Notes: generated by a model from the letters alone, not told the origin. A stretch of DNA of 64,000 nt from Fomes fomentarius (GCA_022606135.1 JABYQN010000001.1:930001-994000), one strand, 5' to 3'; positions 36,209 to 48,567 are shown, counted from the stretch's first letter. A program made the numbers and translations.

Positions 36209-37771
36209 ACCGAACCCGCCGTGGGATTATCTCAAGATATTCTCGAAAGATAGACGAGACAGTTGCGGCGGGAGTGAGTGTTGTGAACTTGGAGAGTACA
36301 TGTCACACCCGTAACTTTACTGGGTAGCCAAGAACCGCAGTGAGTCAATCGGCGGTACCGACTCGGATTCGCCATGCCATCGATTGACAGATGACTTGCT
36401 TGTTTGCTATCTGTGTACATCTCTACCATAGCTTCATCTCAGAAGCAAGTGAGGCTGAACGCTCTCTGAGTCAGGGCCGATGTCGAGAGTCGTGGGTTCA
36501 CCCGGATCGTGACAGTGCTCGTGCTAGTTGACGCCGGTACGATGACGGGTGGTTTGTAACAATAGTGGTCTGCTTGTGATCGAAGATCAGCAGTTCACTA
36601 CCGGTCATGGTCTGGGAAGGGGTTGCGACTGGTTGTCAGTCTGGTACCATACTAGGACCCCGGGACCACATCCCAAGGGACTCGTCCAAAGCGTACAGAT
36701 ACTCCCAGGAGAAAAGGCAGCTTCAGCCGGAAGAGAGGCCTACCAAAGAACGTCGCTATGACACGTTTCGTCGATCCCTTCCCTCCGACCCTTGGGAAGT
36801 CGAGAGGCTTCCGAAGCTAGAGAGTCACTTTCCCCAACTTCTTGCGATTCTACTGCCTGCGTGTGCACTTACCCGGGTCGGAAGAAGATCAACAGTCAAA
36901 ACAGCCGAAGTCTGGACCTTCCGCATCACTGCTTGCGCGAACCCTGCAGGAATATCGCGTTCGAGTCGATGCGGTACTCCCCCGCGAGCTGAGCTACACG
37001 GTCTGACGTAAACACCCCATATTCTACTGCACGCATCGGCTCGCTGGAAGTACATACATATGAAGTCAGCTCGCCTGTACGGCGTTCTATGCGGCGGAAC
37101 GAACTCACCGATACATCATCACGCACAGCGAGCACGTACTGTATCGCAAAATCCGTGCGCACTAGTACCGATGCGGATTCTTCGACAGATTCTCAACGCG
37201 GTCTGGACTTGAGAGAGTTAAGACTGGGGTGACCTCTCAAGATCATCGGCCGTTACGTCTTGATGCGATTGCCCGCAAAACCGGTTATAATCTATAACCT
37301 CCTTCGCAAGCGAGGCGTGCCAGCAGCCAGATGATGTAAGAGGGCAGTCGAGAAGACCCAGGCCATCACCGAAGTGCCCAGCGCCCACCTTCCCGCGAAT
37401 TGTGTATGTGGCCAGTGCGGGGAAACTACGCCGCGATTACCCTCAGATCTAGCTCATGAAGGGTATTAGTTGGACGCGAATGCACGGTGGTCCCGCGAGA
37501 CTAGTCAGGTACGCCCATAGCCGACGGTTGCGCATCACCTGCACACAGGAAGCTGACCAGGTGGCAAACCACACCCCTCGTGCGAGGAGCATGTCAATGG
37601 ACCTGGTTCAAGCTATGTGAGTCGTGCAGATAGATCACGGAGGTGAGTACTCACATCGAAACTTTTGAAGGAACAGGCCCATGTCACTCGTCGAGCGATC
37701 TCCAGCCGATCAATAAGCCTACCAATTGGATATACAGAAATACAGGTTCAATGATGACCATTGACACGCCA
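36209..37771. other. Intergenic region with a coding-like fragment
   Basis: Apart from the fragment at 36926-37168, I see no gene. The region is 1.5 kb long and lies between two minus-strand genes. Confidence 0.5.
36926..37168 (-). pseudogene. Unidentified coding-like fragment
   Basis: Two patches on the minus strand read like real protein: LVRTDFAIQYVLAVRDDVS, and after a possible intron, EPMRAVEYGVFTSDRVAQLA with EYRIDSNAIFLQG. They share a frame and end at a stop at 36926. Upstream, the frame closes within about 30 bases and I cannot find further exons. This may be a gene remnant or the visible part of a gene with very short exons. I do not recognise the family. Confidence 0.3.
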
Positions 37772-38863
37772 CTAATACAGTCTCGTACAGCCTTCCGTCG
37801 TCCTGCTCGTTCTACTGAGAGCCGGTGGCATGCCTGCGAATACAGTCATCAGCGCATCTGCTACCATTTGGGAGTCACTAACAACGTACTTCTTGGTCCA
37901 CTCCTTCGCTGTAGCGAGGAACTTCGCCTCGTCATTCTTCATGAGCTGCCATCGCGAAGAAACATCAGAAATTACATGATGTGCCTATAGTTGAGGATGC
38001 CCACCGCGGCAATGTCAGGCTCGAACGGGTCATCCGGACTGGGGTTGTTCAGCTTGTCCACGATCGTGACTAGAACTGCCCAAAAGGGTTGATGACATGC
38101 TCCAAGGTCTTGCGCGACGTGATAATTGCTTACCTGACGATAGGGTGACGGTGGGCTTCCACTGACGAAGACGGCAGAATCAGTATCGGCATATGCGACA
38201 CAGGAGGCATTCGCTAGGGGGAGGATGCAGTCAAACGTGCACATCACGAGTTACCGACCTGATCACGAAGTACAGGCACACAGATATGGCCCTCTTCGTT
38301 AATTCCGGGGTGATAGATCTTGGTGGTAAACACGACCTGAAAGGATGCCCCATCCCAGTAAGCGCATAGCCTGGATGTTTTCAAGGACAAGGAAAATGAC
38401 ATAGATATATAGATAGAGGGGACGTACAGAAGGCGCCTTAAACGGGAAGTTCTCTGGAAGGCTCAGCGTGAAGTTAAAGGTTCCTCCCTTGTATGGGCTG
38501 TTTGACTGAATAAAGAGATAGTCAATCACATTCGAGGGTCTCTGGACGTGAATATGCTCACCGCAGCCTTGATCGAGCACTTCCACTCAAAAATGTTGTC
38601 ATCTGGCGTCTCAATGGTCAGGCCCTACCAGCCTGTCAGGGGTTGGGCTCATGTATACAGAGACGCACTCACATCTATCGGGTTATTGGTGATGTCCCGT
38701 AGCTCCTACGCGAGCATGGACAACCAGATTAGCATGGTGGCTCAGAACCTTGCAGTAGCAGGACGATGAGATCATGAGAGTGGCACCTTCTGAATACGAC
38801 TTCACGGGGTTCAGTTCAGTGACATTCTCCGCGGGAAACTGCAACGCACCGTAGCGCCGTCAT
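37772..38863 (-). CDS. Ubiquitin-conjugating enzyme E2 (with a 13-base microexon)
   Basis: This is a class I-like E2 that carries ubiquitin or a related modifier. Nine exons join in phase: 38863-38850, 38799-38787, 38705-38673, 38624-38562, 38505-38428, 38336-38259, 38161-38134, 38075-38005 and 37945-37772. The protein opens MTALRRIQKELRDITNNPID, where RIQK comes from a 13-base exon. Then come SPYKGGTFNFTLSLPENFPF, FTTKIYHPGINEEGHICVPV with the active-site Cys, WKPTVTLSSVL, and NNPSPDDPFEPDIAA. The core ends with AKFLATAKEWTKKY. The C-terminus is uncertain: reading on adds about 40 residues to a stop at 37772, while a donor GTTGTT just after KKY would change it. It is divergent from the Ash2/Bre2 gene, 435 bases apart. 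Confidence 0.9.
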
Positions 38864-39298
38864 ATTGATATGCTCAACTCGGTCGATGAGGCGGATTCAG
38901 GTATGTGGGTGGTGGCTCAAAGTAGAGTGGCTGCAAGCGAGTGGCCGCGGGATCGGACCGTCGAGGCGCCTGCGACGCGACACAGCCGCTTGTACTCGGC
39001 ATGTACTTCGGCGTCTAACACACCTCTTCCAACTCCCTCTTTGCCACCACCACCTCCTAGTCGTCTCACATCTATTTCAGCCCTTACATCGAAGTCAGAC
39101 CCAAATCTGTTGCAATTCTGGCTACTCAATCAAGAGAAACCAAATACAAACGACAATCTGTTCACTCCGTGCATATTTATATAGCCGCCACACGCTCTTG
39201 TCGGAAGCAGTAGCGCAACAGGTTCTTAAGGGTCTGAAGTGAGTGTAGTCTGGTCTTATAGGAGTCTATCGCCAACAGGCGGTTTGACAAGGCTCGGT
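38864..39298. other. Divergent promoter region
   Basis: This is shared upstream DNA of the E2 (minus) and the Ash2/Bre2 gene (plus). No clear TATA box. Confidence 0.5.
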
Positions 39299-41407
39299 AT
39301 GGAGGTCCCGTCCGCCGCCCGTGAAGCATCTCCTTCAGCTTCAGCAGCTGCCACCCCTCCCCCTGCACTCCTACCGGTACCACATCATCATCATCCAGCA
39401 AACAGTCGAAAGCGCAAGCATGCAGCAATTGCGCATGCCGCTGCATCCTCTCCAGCACCGTCTGATCCAGGGGCTGGTACTCCAGCCCCAGAAAATCTCG
39501 TCCTCAGTGGCCGACATGCCGACCTGGCTTCACGACCCCGCCTGACAATCTCGCGACACCCAGCATTCGTACCTGTCGCCCCTGCCTCACCTTTCCACAC
39601 CACCGAGCCTCTCTGCTTCAACCGACTTGGTTTCCGTTACACGCCCGCCGGCCTCTCGCCACCTGAATCAACCCTGCCTTTCCGTACCATTGAGTCCAAT
39701 CCCACCACCTTCCGTGTATCATGGGAAGATCGGAGTCCTTTCATTCGCGTCACGCAGGACGGATTCGGGCTGCAGGGCGAGAAGGGGTTTCGGAGCGCCC
39801 GCTGCAACGCCCCCATGCGCGAGGGCCGCTGGTACATGGAGGTGAAGATCGAGTTGGGTTCAGGGGACAAGCCTCCAGGGCTCAAGCGCAAAGAAGGTAG
39901 CCACGTCCGCCTCGGCTGGGCGCGGCGCGAAGCTCCGCTCAATGCTCCCGCAGGCTATGACGGGTACAGTTACGCCATGCGCGACAAATCGGGGGAGAAG
40001 GTACACCTCTCGCGACCGCGTCCGTACGGCCGCCCGTTCAAGAGCGGCGACGTCGTTGGAATGTACATCTGCCTCCCCCGCGGCGCAAACCTGACAAGCG
40101 CGACCCGTACGATCCCGCGCGTATCCAGCGCGAACGAATCGCCATCGAGTTCAAGGGTCAAGAGTACTTCGAGTCACTCGAGTATGCCCAGTCGAAGGAG
40201 ATGATCGCGCTCATGGATGCGAATGACCGCGCTAAGGCAACGGACGCAAAGTCACTCCCGTCTTCGACGAAGAAGAGCGCGACTGTCAAAAATCTCCCTT
40301 CGACCGGGCGCGGCAAGGTTGGAGCCCCGGAGACGACACCTATGCGCCCCGTACCCACAATCGGTCCAGAGTCGTACATCGCGTTCTTCATCAACGGGGA
40401 ATGCCAGGGCATCGCGTTCCAGGACCTATACGACTTTCTGCCTCTACGCACGCCGCCGAACAAGGCGGAACAAAAGAAGCAGCGCGCGAACAGGGAGGGC
40501 ATAAGAGAGCACAAGGAGAACCCTTTCGACGACGGGACCCTTGGATATTATCCGTTCATCTCCCTCTTCAACGGCGCACAGGTGCGCATTAACCCCGGCC
40601 CAGATTTTGAGTTCACTCCGCCGCCCGACATCGATACCGTCGTGGCAAATCCGACAGAAGACATCAAGCCAAGGCCCGACAGCAAGCGTACATGGAGACC
40701 GGTCAGCGAGCGATACAGCGAGTTCATGAAGGAGCAGTGGGTGCTGGACGACAAGGAAGAGGCAGAGGCCAAAAAGAACCAGGTGGGTCCTTCATTCCGA
40801 TGCTTCATTTCCATATACACGCCACCGACACCCCACCGTACAGCCTGCGCTGGAGGAAGAGCTGGCCCGAAAAGAGAAGGAGAAAGAAAAGGCAGAGCAT
40901 CAGAAGGCGAAGCGCAGGTACCAGGCCGCGCCCAAGCGCGACCGCAAAGGCGGGATGAAAGCGCAGCACGAGGCGGACTCGCACAAGCGGGTTAAGACCG
41001 CCCCCGGGCGTGACTCGAACGCGAACTCGCACCGGAACTCGCCCGCGCTCGGCGCGTTCACGCGCATCGACCCCTCGGCGGGTGTGGGCGTGGGCGAGTG
41101 CTACGCGCCGCCGATGATCATCCCGAGCTCGGCGAGCATGCCTGCGCTGCGCGAGCGCGACATGTCGACGCCGGATCTGCGCGAGGGCAGCGAGCGGATC
41201 CCGTCGCCTGCGCCCACGGTCGCGTCGAGCATCGATGCGCAGATCGCTGGGCTGGCTGGGTACAACGACACGAGCGCGTACAACACGGACTACGAGGAGG
41301 AGTTGGTGCCCCACGAGCAGGATGTGGGCATGGACACCGACGGAGACGTAGCTGTTGACGACATGGACCCCATAGAACGGGCCGTCGCGTACATGACACG
41401 CTCATGA
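39299..41407 (+). CDS. BRE2: Ash2/Bre2-type SPRY subunit of the COMPASS H3K4 methyltransferase (one frame break)
   Basis: This is the probable SPRY-domain subunit of the Set1/COMPASS complex, which methylates histone H3 on Lys4. It has about 682 residues in two exons (39299-40782 and 40844-41407). After a Pro/Ser/His-rich N-terminus the SPRY domain shows FRVSWEDRSPFIRVTQDGFG, EGRWYMEVKIELG, VRLGWARREAPLNAP, and the signature YAMRDKSGEKVHLSRPRPYG. It continues with SGDVVGMYI, EFKGQEYFESLEYAQ and IAFFINGECQGIAF. A Lys-rich segment and an acidic C-terminus follow. The frame breaks at CCCCC 40075-40079: one more C would join GMYICLPPRR to KPDKRDPYDPARI. Because the flanking sequence is strongly conserved, I take this as an assembly error. 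Confidence 0.88.
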
Positions 41408-41740
41408 TACATGTATGACCCAGTTGTGTCGCTGTAGAGTAGGTATCTCGTGGGTAATCGATGAGATGGAACGATGGTGCTAACAGTGAACGATATTACT
41501 GCACATTACACGGAATAGGTAGTAGATACAGCGAGGGTATGATTACTTAGCGTGTTATGGTGACACGGACACCAAGAGAGCGGCAGCAACGGACGACGAG
41601 AGGGGCAAAACATAAGGATAGTTGGCGCGAGATATAGTGAGATAGCACAGAGCGATCAGTTCCAGCGAGGAGGGGGCGAACGGACGACATAGCTGTCAGG
41701 TCACGGTCAGTGTCAAGTGTCATGGCACCGGATAGTCAGA
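41408..41740. other. Convergent intergenic stretch
   Basis: This is shared 3' flank of the Ash2/Bre2 and PhoD-like genes. Nothing specific seen. Confidence 0.5.
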
Positions 41741-44700
41741 CTAGACGTTTGAGACTACACACCCAGTCGTGATTCCGTTGCCCTTGGAGATTTCGACCCT
41801 GATGTCCCACACGAGGTCGCCCGAAGCCGGCTCCCACTTGACGCTGCACCAGTTCCTGCGGCCCATGATGTACTTGCTCTTCGGCGCGGACCCGTCGGTG
41901 TCTCTTTCGAATACTGGAATCTGCGTTGATATCGACGATCATGATCAATGGATGAGTGTGTGTGATACACGACTTCACGTGGAAAGGCTGACCATGCATT
42001 CGTCGGTCTGCTCGTGGTGTAGCGTTCGGTGCGTCTTGGTGGCCAAAGTGGAGACCATAGTGATGACGCCGTTTGGCGGTCTACCACCTCCCAGTTCAAC
42101 ACGAAACTTCAGCACGGGTTCAGAGCGTGGACACTCACGGGGTGTTCACGATAGCACCTGTTTACCGAGGAGCGGCTGGTTCAGCGATTCAGCCTTCTAC
42201 CAGACTGGCTGATGCACGTACTGGAGACGATGTTCACCATATACCGATGGTCCAACGGTGGAGGTATGTCCGGCTTCTTCTTCTCCTTGATCCATGTTTT
42301 GAGCAAGCCGACGGCCGCGCAGTGGACGTCTCCAGAGATGAAGCTGACACGTGCGTGTGTCGCCCGGGCGTACTGCTGAAGCTCCAAGATCAACCAGTTC
42401 CTCTCCCGCTGCACAGATTGACGTGGGATGAGCATCTGCTGGGAAGTTCTTGGAGGCGACTCGAACACAGTACCTTGTGTGACTTGGCTGTCCAATGGTC
42501 GTTCTGGCAAGAATATTGAGAAGGGATTGAGGACCTCACGGTTAGTAATACGCACCAGGTCATCGAGCAGCTCAGCATCAGCGTTGAACTTGTTGACGAA
42601 CCCCGATAATCCAAGTGACCCGTTTCTGCCGAGCGCAACTAATGGGTTGAGTTTCGAGTCCAGGGCGCTCTCGAGGAACACCATGCGAGGGTACGCGACA
42701 GGGATACCTAACGGCCCCCATTCAGCATACATATCAGAACAAGACAAAGTGCATATCACACACCTGTCTGAATGATCATGTGTTCGACTGTACGCGGAAG
42801 GGCATGCATTCGGGTAAAGACTGCCTTGTACTCTTGCGGGCTGCAGACCTGGTCCTTCTTCCGCTCTGCCCTAGATGAATGGATGATTAGGTCAGCTACA
42901 TCGAGATCAAGGTGAATGACTACGAAAAACAGACCTGCAGTCCAGGAGCAATATCTGCACATGTGGACCAAGCCATGACAAGAACGAGTGGGACGGGTAT
43001 GGTATGAAAGGTCCATCTCCACCGATGATCAACGACTTGAACGGATGTCGCCTGTCATCCCTACCGTCGACGTCCACTGGGGTGTGTTATTAGCGACCAC
43101 TCTCCGGCTGTGCATCAGAGACAGTACCGTTGATGAAACACTGGAATAGTAGGAAGTAGAAATAGCCTCGCGACCCGATGCTATAAAATGTCTTCAGGGA
43201 TCTGCATCCTGCCCAGTGTGCACTACTTACTAGTTAAACACCGCAGAACGCATGAGGTCATCAGGGTCTGCAACAAGTCCTCATGGTAAGTATATATGTG
43301 AACAGAACGAGGCTCGAATGCTGACAGCTTCCAAATCCGTCGATCTTCCCGGCGGGACGAGCAAGTATTATCAGTTCAGGCAGTCACATTGCAGACTCAT
43401 CCGGTGAAGCTTACCAGGTCTGCACAAGTGAGGTTAGCAGCACGTCATACCATACACACGCCCTATCAACCGTGCTCACCATGGTCATCTACAGCGGAGG
43501 CAGAGTCAGCGTCAAAAAACTCTTTGGGGACAGCAGAAGCTGAACATCGCACCAAGCATGTTCAACATCGGTCTGCGCATGCAACGCGTCAGCATACCCC
43601 AAACCTTGTGTCAGATGACGAGACCGTCGATACGTTTACGTACATTGTGCTGTTCGCGCGGGCAAATGCTCCGCTACGGAATGTCTGACAGTAGTGATTG
43701 AAGAAGAACCGGTCAATGGCGAGACGCATCTCGTCCGTCAGGTGATAGTTCCGCTTCGCCTCCGGCTTAGTCTGGGTGACCCAGTCTTGCATCTCCGGTT
43801 CTCGCACTATGCTGTCGCAGTAGAGCTGATCACCACCTCCTACCAATGCATGAAATGGCTCCTCGGCATGGTGTGCGAGCAGGTCCATCCAGACCGGGTC
43901 GTAGCCGCTTTTGAACCCGGGTCCACGGAAGTTATCAGGGTTCACACCCGCACTAAAGCCATTGCACTGAAGACGTCCTCGTGTCAGCAATTTGACAAAC
44001 CAAACTCCGAGCTCATTTCGTGCTGACCGAGTAACCTGCCCAGCGCATATTTTGGTTGCGTCCTGGAACATGGAAGTTCAATTCAATACCGTGATTGATG
44101 GTATAGTTGATCTTCATCTCGTGCGAGGAGAGGGGTACCTCGATCATGAAACGCCAAAAAGTGAACGTTCTACCAAATAAGATGAGATGCCTCAGGGTAT
44201 TGAAGACGACAAGGAATGAAACTTACCCTCCATTGCCGTAGTATACGTAAATCTCTTGACCTTCTACGCGTCGTTGTTCTGGGTCAGCCCGAAAGCTCTC
44301 ACCCTTGATATTTACGCCGTTGGTAGCCTCGACGTTGCCCGGCGACACGATAGACATAGGGTCTGCTGGGTGGGGCGCGAGATCGAAGGACTGTCCATGG
44401 GTTCGAGTAGACGTGTGACGCTGAAGGTTCCCAGACATAGATTGATTCGGGTCCCAGTGATAAGTCAACGTCGGGACCGGTTCATAAACCGAACCCGCGT
44501 CCGCAGCTACACGCGCACCGCTCAGCAACCGCCGCATACCGCTGCGCGCGAGGGAAGGGAACACGAGTGACACTTACTGACAATCAACGCCGCGCCACGC
44601 CATATGCCCTGGCCGTCGACGGTGTCGTAGCGCAGAAGAGGACCGCACATGAACTGGAGATGTGGCGACATGCGGGCGACGCGGAGGTGCCTAGAGCGTT

Positions 44701-44925
44701 CGACGGCGTTCATGTTCGCGAACATCGAGTACGTCGAGTTGGCCGTCCCGGAGAGCGTAGACTCGGTGCGAGACGTCGTCTCGGACGCGTCGGCATGGTT
44801 CGGGAAGGGATATCCGGAGTGCAGCCATGAAGGATCCTTGGGGGGAAGGGGGGCGGGGCGCCGGGGCCGATGGAAGGGACAGGCGAGGGGGGTGGTAGGA
44901 AGCCTCCAATGAAGGGCTCAGCCAT
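41741..44925 (-). CDS. PhoD-like metallophosphatase, many exons (one frame break)
   Basis: This is a fungal PhoD-type phosphatase, a metal-dependent phosphodiesterase or phosphatase. At least fifteen short introns interrupt it. Exon 1 is 44925-44578 and exon 2 is 44506-44227; later ones are mostly 30-250 bases. Readable landmarks in order are MAEPFIGGFLPP, TADAGSVYEPVPTLTYHWDP, FWRFMIEVPLSSHEMKINYT, the metal-site motifs GGGDQLYCD and DDHD, IDGFGSYPDDL, IGGDGPFIPYPSHSFLS, KLNPLVALGRNGSLGLSGFV, SFISGDVHCAAVG and KYIMGRRNWCSVKWEP. The frame breaks in exon 1 within two runs of six G on the + strand (44840-44853); one extra base joins PPPFPP to KDPSWLHSGY. The stop is at 41741. Individual small-exon borders in the middle were placed by family knowledge and are less sure than the gene itself. 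Confidence 0.87.
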
Positions 44926-45486
44926 GGGACCAACCTCTTCGACGGGTTGGAACCTGCCATCGGGGCCTCTGTGAGGTGAGCTCCAGCGCGATTCATCCTA
45001 CGCACCCGACGCGGCCGACGTCAACGGAGAGATGCTCGCGAGCGCGAGTGGACGGAAACTTGCCTTGTTCGCACGGTGCCGCGCGTGCCATCCTGGATTA
45101 TCCATATGTTGTCGTGTGCGTGTGCGTCGCGCGAGTGTTTCGCTGAGGAGAAAAGTATTCCAAAAGCAAGTGCGAGACGAGATGAGATGGGGGCGAGTTT
45201 TGAGAGGCCCTGGCTTCGGCAAACACTGCCGTCACACTGCTTTCAAACCAGCGCCAGCAAACCCCGCGCTAGGGTTTCGCCTCGAAGCCGTCGGCAAACC
45301 GTTCTCCCACTCATCTCTATTCGATCGAGCTTGGCAAGTGGCCACAATTAACCTGTCGTGTGCCCTCATAGATCCGATAGGCCTCGTAATAGCTTCCTCC
45401 GCGAAAACTCACGCGGTACAAGCTCATTCATTCGTGAGTATCGTAGCCCTCCAGCCCGGTTCCTCGACATCATCACCTCTCCCCGT
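44926..45486. other. Intergenic, no supported gene
   Basis: This is upstream DNA of the PhoD-like gene and the 3' flank of the CAP gene. No element is recognised. Confidence 0.5.
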
Positions 45487-47558
45487 CTACCCTGCGTGCT
45501 CCACCGCCGTTGTAACCAGCTTGCCGTTGACTATCATCGTCCTGAACATCTCCGGTACTGGGTGTTCGTTGAACACGCCCTCCTCCTCGCCCTCCACAGG
45601 CAGGCTGATGTTGATAGCACTGCACTTGGCTGTCGTGATCTCGACGTCCAGGCACTCCTTCGACAGGTAGATTTGGCCGGAATCTGTAGAATCCAGCTGA
45701 ATCGTGGGCGCCTTTCCGGTGATCTGCAGCGCGAATGATGGCGAATTTGTCACCGACACGGACGAGATGACCGACTCGACGAGGACGCTCGTCTTCGTGC
45801 AATTCACTAACGGCATCCCACGGGTCAGAAGTCGGGCCGGGTTTGAGGCAAGGATGAAGCCGAAGAACCCACCTAGCGTGATAGCGTTGACCTTGCCCTT
45901 GATGACAATCGTCGAGTTCTTGCAACCGTACAAGTTCACCGTTTGGTTGATTCCTACATCCTCAACATTAAGAGGGGATTGGTTCTCTTGGTATTCCTGA
46001 CAATACCTGATTGAGTGTATAAACACGCCTAGCTACGAAAGCAACTCACGATCAACCACTTGTTGCCCTCGAGCGCAAACTTCGGCGGCTTCTTGCCTGC
46101 CAGCGCCTGCGGTTTACTCGGCTTGACCGGCCGTTTGACAGGTGCTATCCGTGCGTTAGCCTCAGCGTTGATCCGGGGATAGACTCGAACTGACCGGGAG
46201 CAGAAGGTGTACTAGCAGGTACGACACCGCCGGCCCTCAGCGCAGGATTCTTGTGCGTCATCTCGCTCTTGTCAACCTTCCGCAAGCCCCTTGTGACATC
46301 CTCTCCCTTGTTGAGCTGCTCGAACACGGCGGAGATCCCACCGGCAGGAGCAGGCGCGCTTGCAGCAGGGGGAGGAGGCGGACCCGGAGGCGGAGGTGGT
46401 GGGGGCGGTGGAGGTGCACCGCCTGCCGGTGCAGCAGGTGCAGACGATGCCTTGTATTGTGACACTGCTACGCCCTGAAGCAAAGCGTCTCAGACGAAGC
46501 TCACAGAGCTACCGGTCAAGGGGGGCCTCTCACGTTCGGGTTCCAGACGAGTCCGGTAGTATGGTGTTCCATAACATACTTGCGCAACTCTTCAAGCAAT
46601 GAGAGGTAGCTCTTCACCCATTCCGCGTGTTTGGGGTCCCTAAACATCGTCATAAGCCCCAGTGCGTAGGAAAACATTTGTCGAGACCCTACTTCTCTTT
46701 GAACTCCTTAATTACCCGGTTGCCATAGAATTGTGTTGAGTCTCTGATCTCAGCAATAAACGGACCGGGTTTCGGAGACTAGATAGACGTTTCAATGGAA
46801 GCCTTGAGGTCTCACAACAAAGAAAGTACTCACGACTGTGACCCAACCCACGGAGGGCGCGCCCTCCGCAACAGTAGACAGATGGTTGAACCACTCCCTG
46901 TCCTTGCGATTGTTCTCCTTCGCCCGCGTGATCGCCTCAATGTCCTTTTGCAGCGCCCCGAGCAGCTTCTCGAACTCGCTCTGCTCCGGCTTCTTGCACG
47001 ATCCGGCGATGTGCAGCAGCTCCCGCAGGTCCTTGAACTCCTTCTCGACCAGCTCGACCTACATCCACAACAACACCATCCCGCGCAGCCCGTCTCTGAA
47101 TGAACGGCGCGTCCCCGATCGATAGCAGACTGGCAGAACGCACCTGCTCGACGACCGATGCGCTCGCGAAGCTCTTCGTGAGCGCGACGAACGGCTTCAG
47201 CTTGCCCTCGATGATCAGCTCATCGAAAACGACTACACTCCTAGGGTCCTCGGCGGGCACAGCAGCCTGCGGCGGGGGCGGAGGCGGGGGCACAGGCGTC
47301 GGCTCGGCGTTCGCAGATGAGGGCGAGGTGGCCGCGCCGGCCGCAGTTTGCGCAGAGGGTGGGAGGTAGGAGGTCGCGAGCGACGCGAGGTCCTCGAGCC
47401 GGGACGTCGTCGCCTCGAGCCTGCATGCACACCGACGGTCATAACCATAGTCAGTGCGAATTCATCTAGCTAGCACATTGACATTCGACGGTCCGGCTGG
47501 ATAGTGATGCGCACCTCTTGATGATAGTAGCAAGCGAGTGCAGCCCGCCGGACGCCAT
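45487..47558 (-). CDS. SRV2: Adenylyl cyclase-associated protein CAP/Srv2
   Basis: This is an actin-monomer recycling factor and adenylyl cyclase partner that acts in the cytoplasm at cortical actin. The first exon is 47558-47515 (MASGGLHSLATIIK), followed by the N-terminal helix RLEATTSRLEDLASLA. The CAP-N domain then runs through FDELIIEGKLKPFVALTKSF and EWFNHLSTVAEGAPSVGWV. The proline-rich linker has a run of 11 prolines near 46400, followed by a WH2-like segment (SAVFEQLNKGEDVTRGLRKV). The C-terminal CARP beta-helix shows VNLYGCKNSTIVIKGKVNAI and ends MIVNGKLVTTAVEHAG. Several short introns of the usual size separate these. The domain order and total size are those of the family. Confidence 0.94.
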
Positions 47559-48007
47559 CGGAGAATGTGTTTGTGACTGCGTGGTGTGTTGCGGAGTGAG
47601 AGGTCGTTATCTGAGAGGAGATGGATGTCCAGATGCAATGCGGCTGAGTGCAAGTGCGACTGCCTGCTATGCAACGCGCGTGGCGAAAGCGGAACAGACC
47701 GACAACCTTTGATCATTCCTTCGGCGAGCAGCGATCGCCTTCGCAACTTCTTCAGATTGTGCTGCTGCAGTCCTTGGATCTTGTTTCTCACTAGCCTGCA
47801 GGCGATAACTAACACACAGACTCAAGCATTGATCAACTTGGTTGACTCTAAACGTCTTGTCTGTACATAGCCATCCTCAGCTACTTCGTTGAGACTTGAG
47901 AACGAGCTAGACAGCCATCATGATCAAGTTACTAGTAAACAAGCTACACTAGTAGATCCAAGCAGAGCTGCAGCAGATTGAGAGGCAAAGCACGACGCAA
48001 GTTCTAT
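47559..48007. other. Intergenic, no supported gene
   Basis: This is the promoter of the CAP gene and the 3' flank of the release-factor homologue. Nothing specific seen. Confidence 0.5.
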
Positions 48008-48567
48008 CTATGGGCCGACCTCATCTTCCTCTTGTTCGTCATCTTCGGACTGTTTTTGTCTCTCGCGGAGCTTTTTTTTCGCCTTCTTCTTTCGTCGCCG
48101 TTCGCGCTCGATCTGCTTGGCCTTCAATATTTCTTGCTTCGACAAACCGGGGTTAGCGAGCGCATCGAGCTACAAAGAAATTCTCAACGACTGGCGACAA
48201 CATGACGACGAATCCTCTTGCCTTGTCCAGCAAGATTCTCCTAGAAAGCATCCTGTTCTGCTTCAACGAGCGCGTTTCGTGGCATGATACTCGGATGCCA
48301 GTGGGTTTGTGTAGCAGCTGAACGTTGTTCTCTGTCTTGTTCACAGACTGCCCACCAGGGCCGCTTCCTGTGAGCAGATAATATATGCATTAACAGACGA
48401 TCTGGTATAAGCACAGTGGACCCAGCACCTCGGACAAACGACTCCTCAATATCCTCCTCCTTCAACTCTGGTAGCACACGTTGCTGATGGGCTTTCTTGA
48501 GCTGGGAGTAGAAACGTGGTATCTTCGAAGGGGACGCGCTCGACTCAGACTGCTCTGGGCTGGTCAT
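48008..48567 (-). CDS. RSO55: Mitochondrial GGQ release-factor homologue (ribosome rescue type)
   Basis: A short class-I release-factor-like protein of the C12orf65/Rso55 type, expected to hydrolyse peptidyl-tRNA on stalled mitochondrial ribosomes. It has 148 residues in three exons (48567-48429, 48367-48222, 48169-48008). The catalytic loop GSGPGGQSVNKTENNVQLLH is intact, and HETRSLKQNRMLSRRILLDK follows. The C-terminal tail is a Lys/Arg helix (KQIERERRRKKKAKKKLREK) as in ribosome-rescue members. The long codon-recognition domains of true RF1 are absent. The second intron begins with GC (GCAAGA at 48221). The start at 48567 is the first in-frame ATG but gives no clear transit peptide, so a further upstream exon is possible. 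It lies 60 bases downstream of Mzm1 on the same strand. Confidence 0.88.

Noticed and set aside
36498..36516. GGGTTCACCC string resembling a tRNA T-loop
   Set aside because: No matching A box or cloverleaf is found upstream.
40036..40085. Intron across the frame change in the Ash2/Bre2 gene
   Set aside because: A GT-AG pair exists and keeps phase, but it would delete the conserved GDVVGMYI strand of the SPRY domain.
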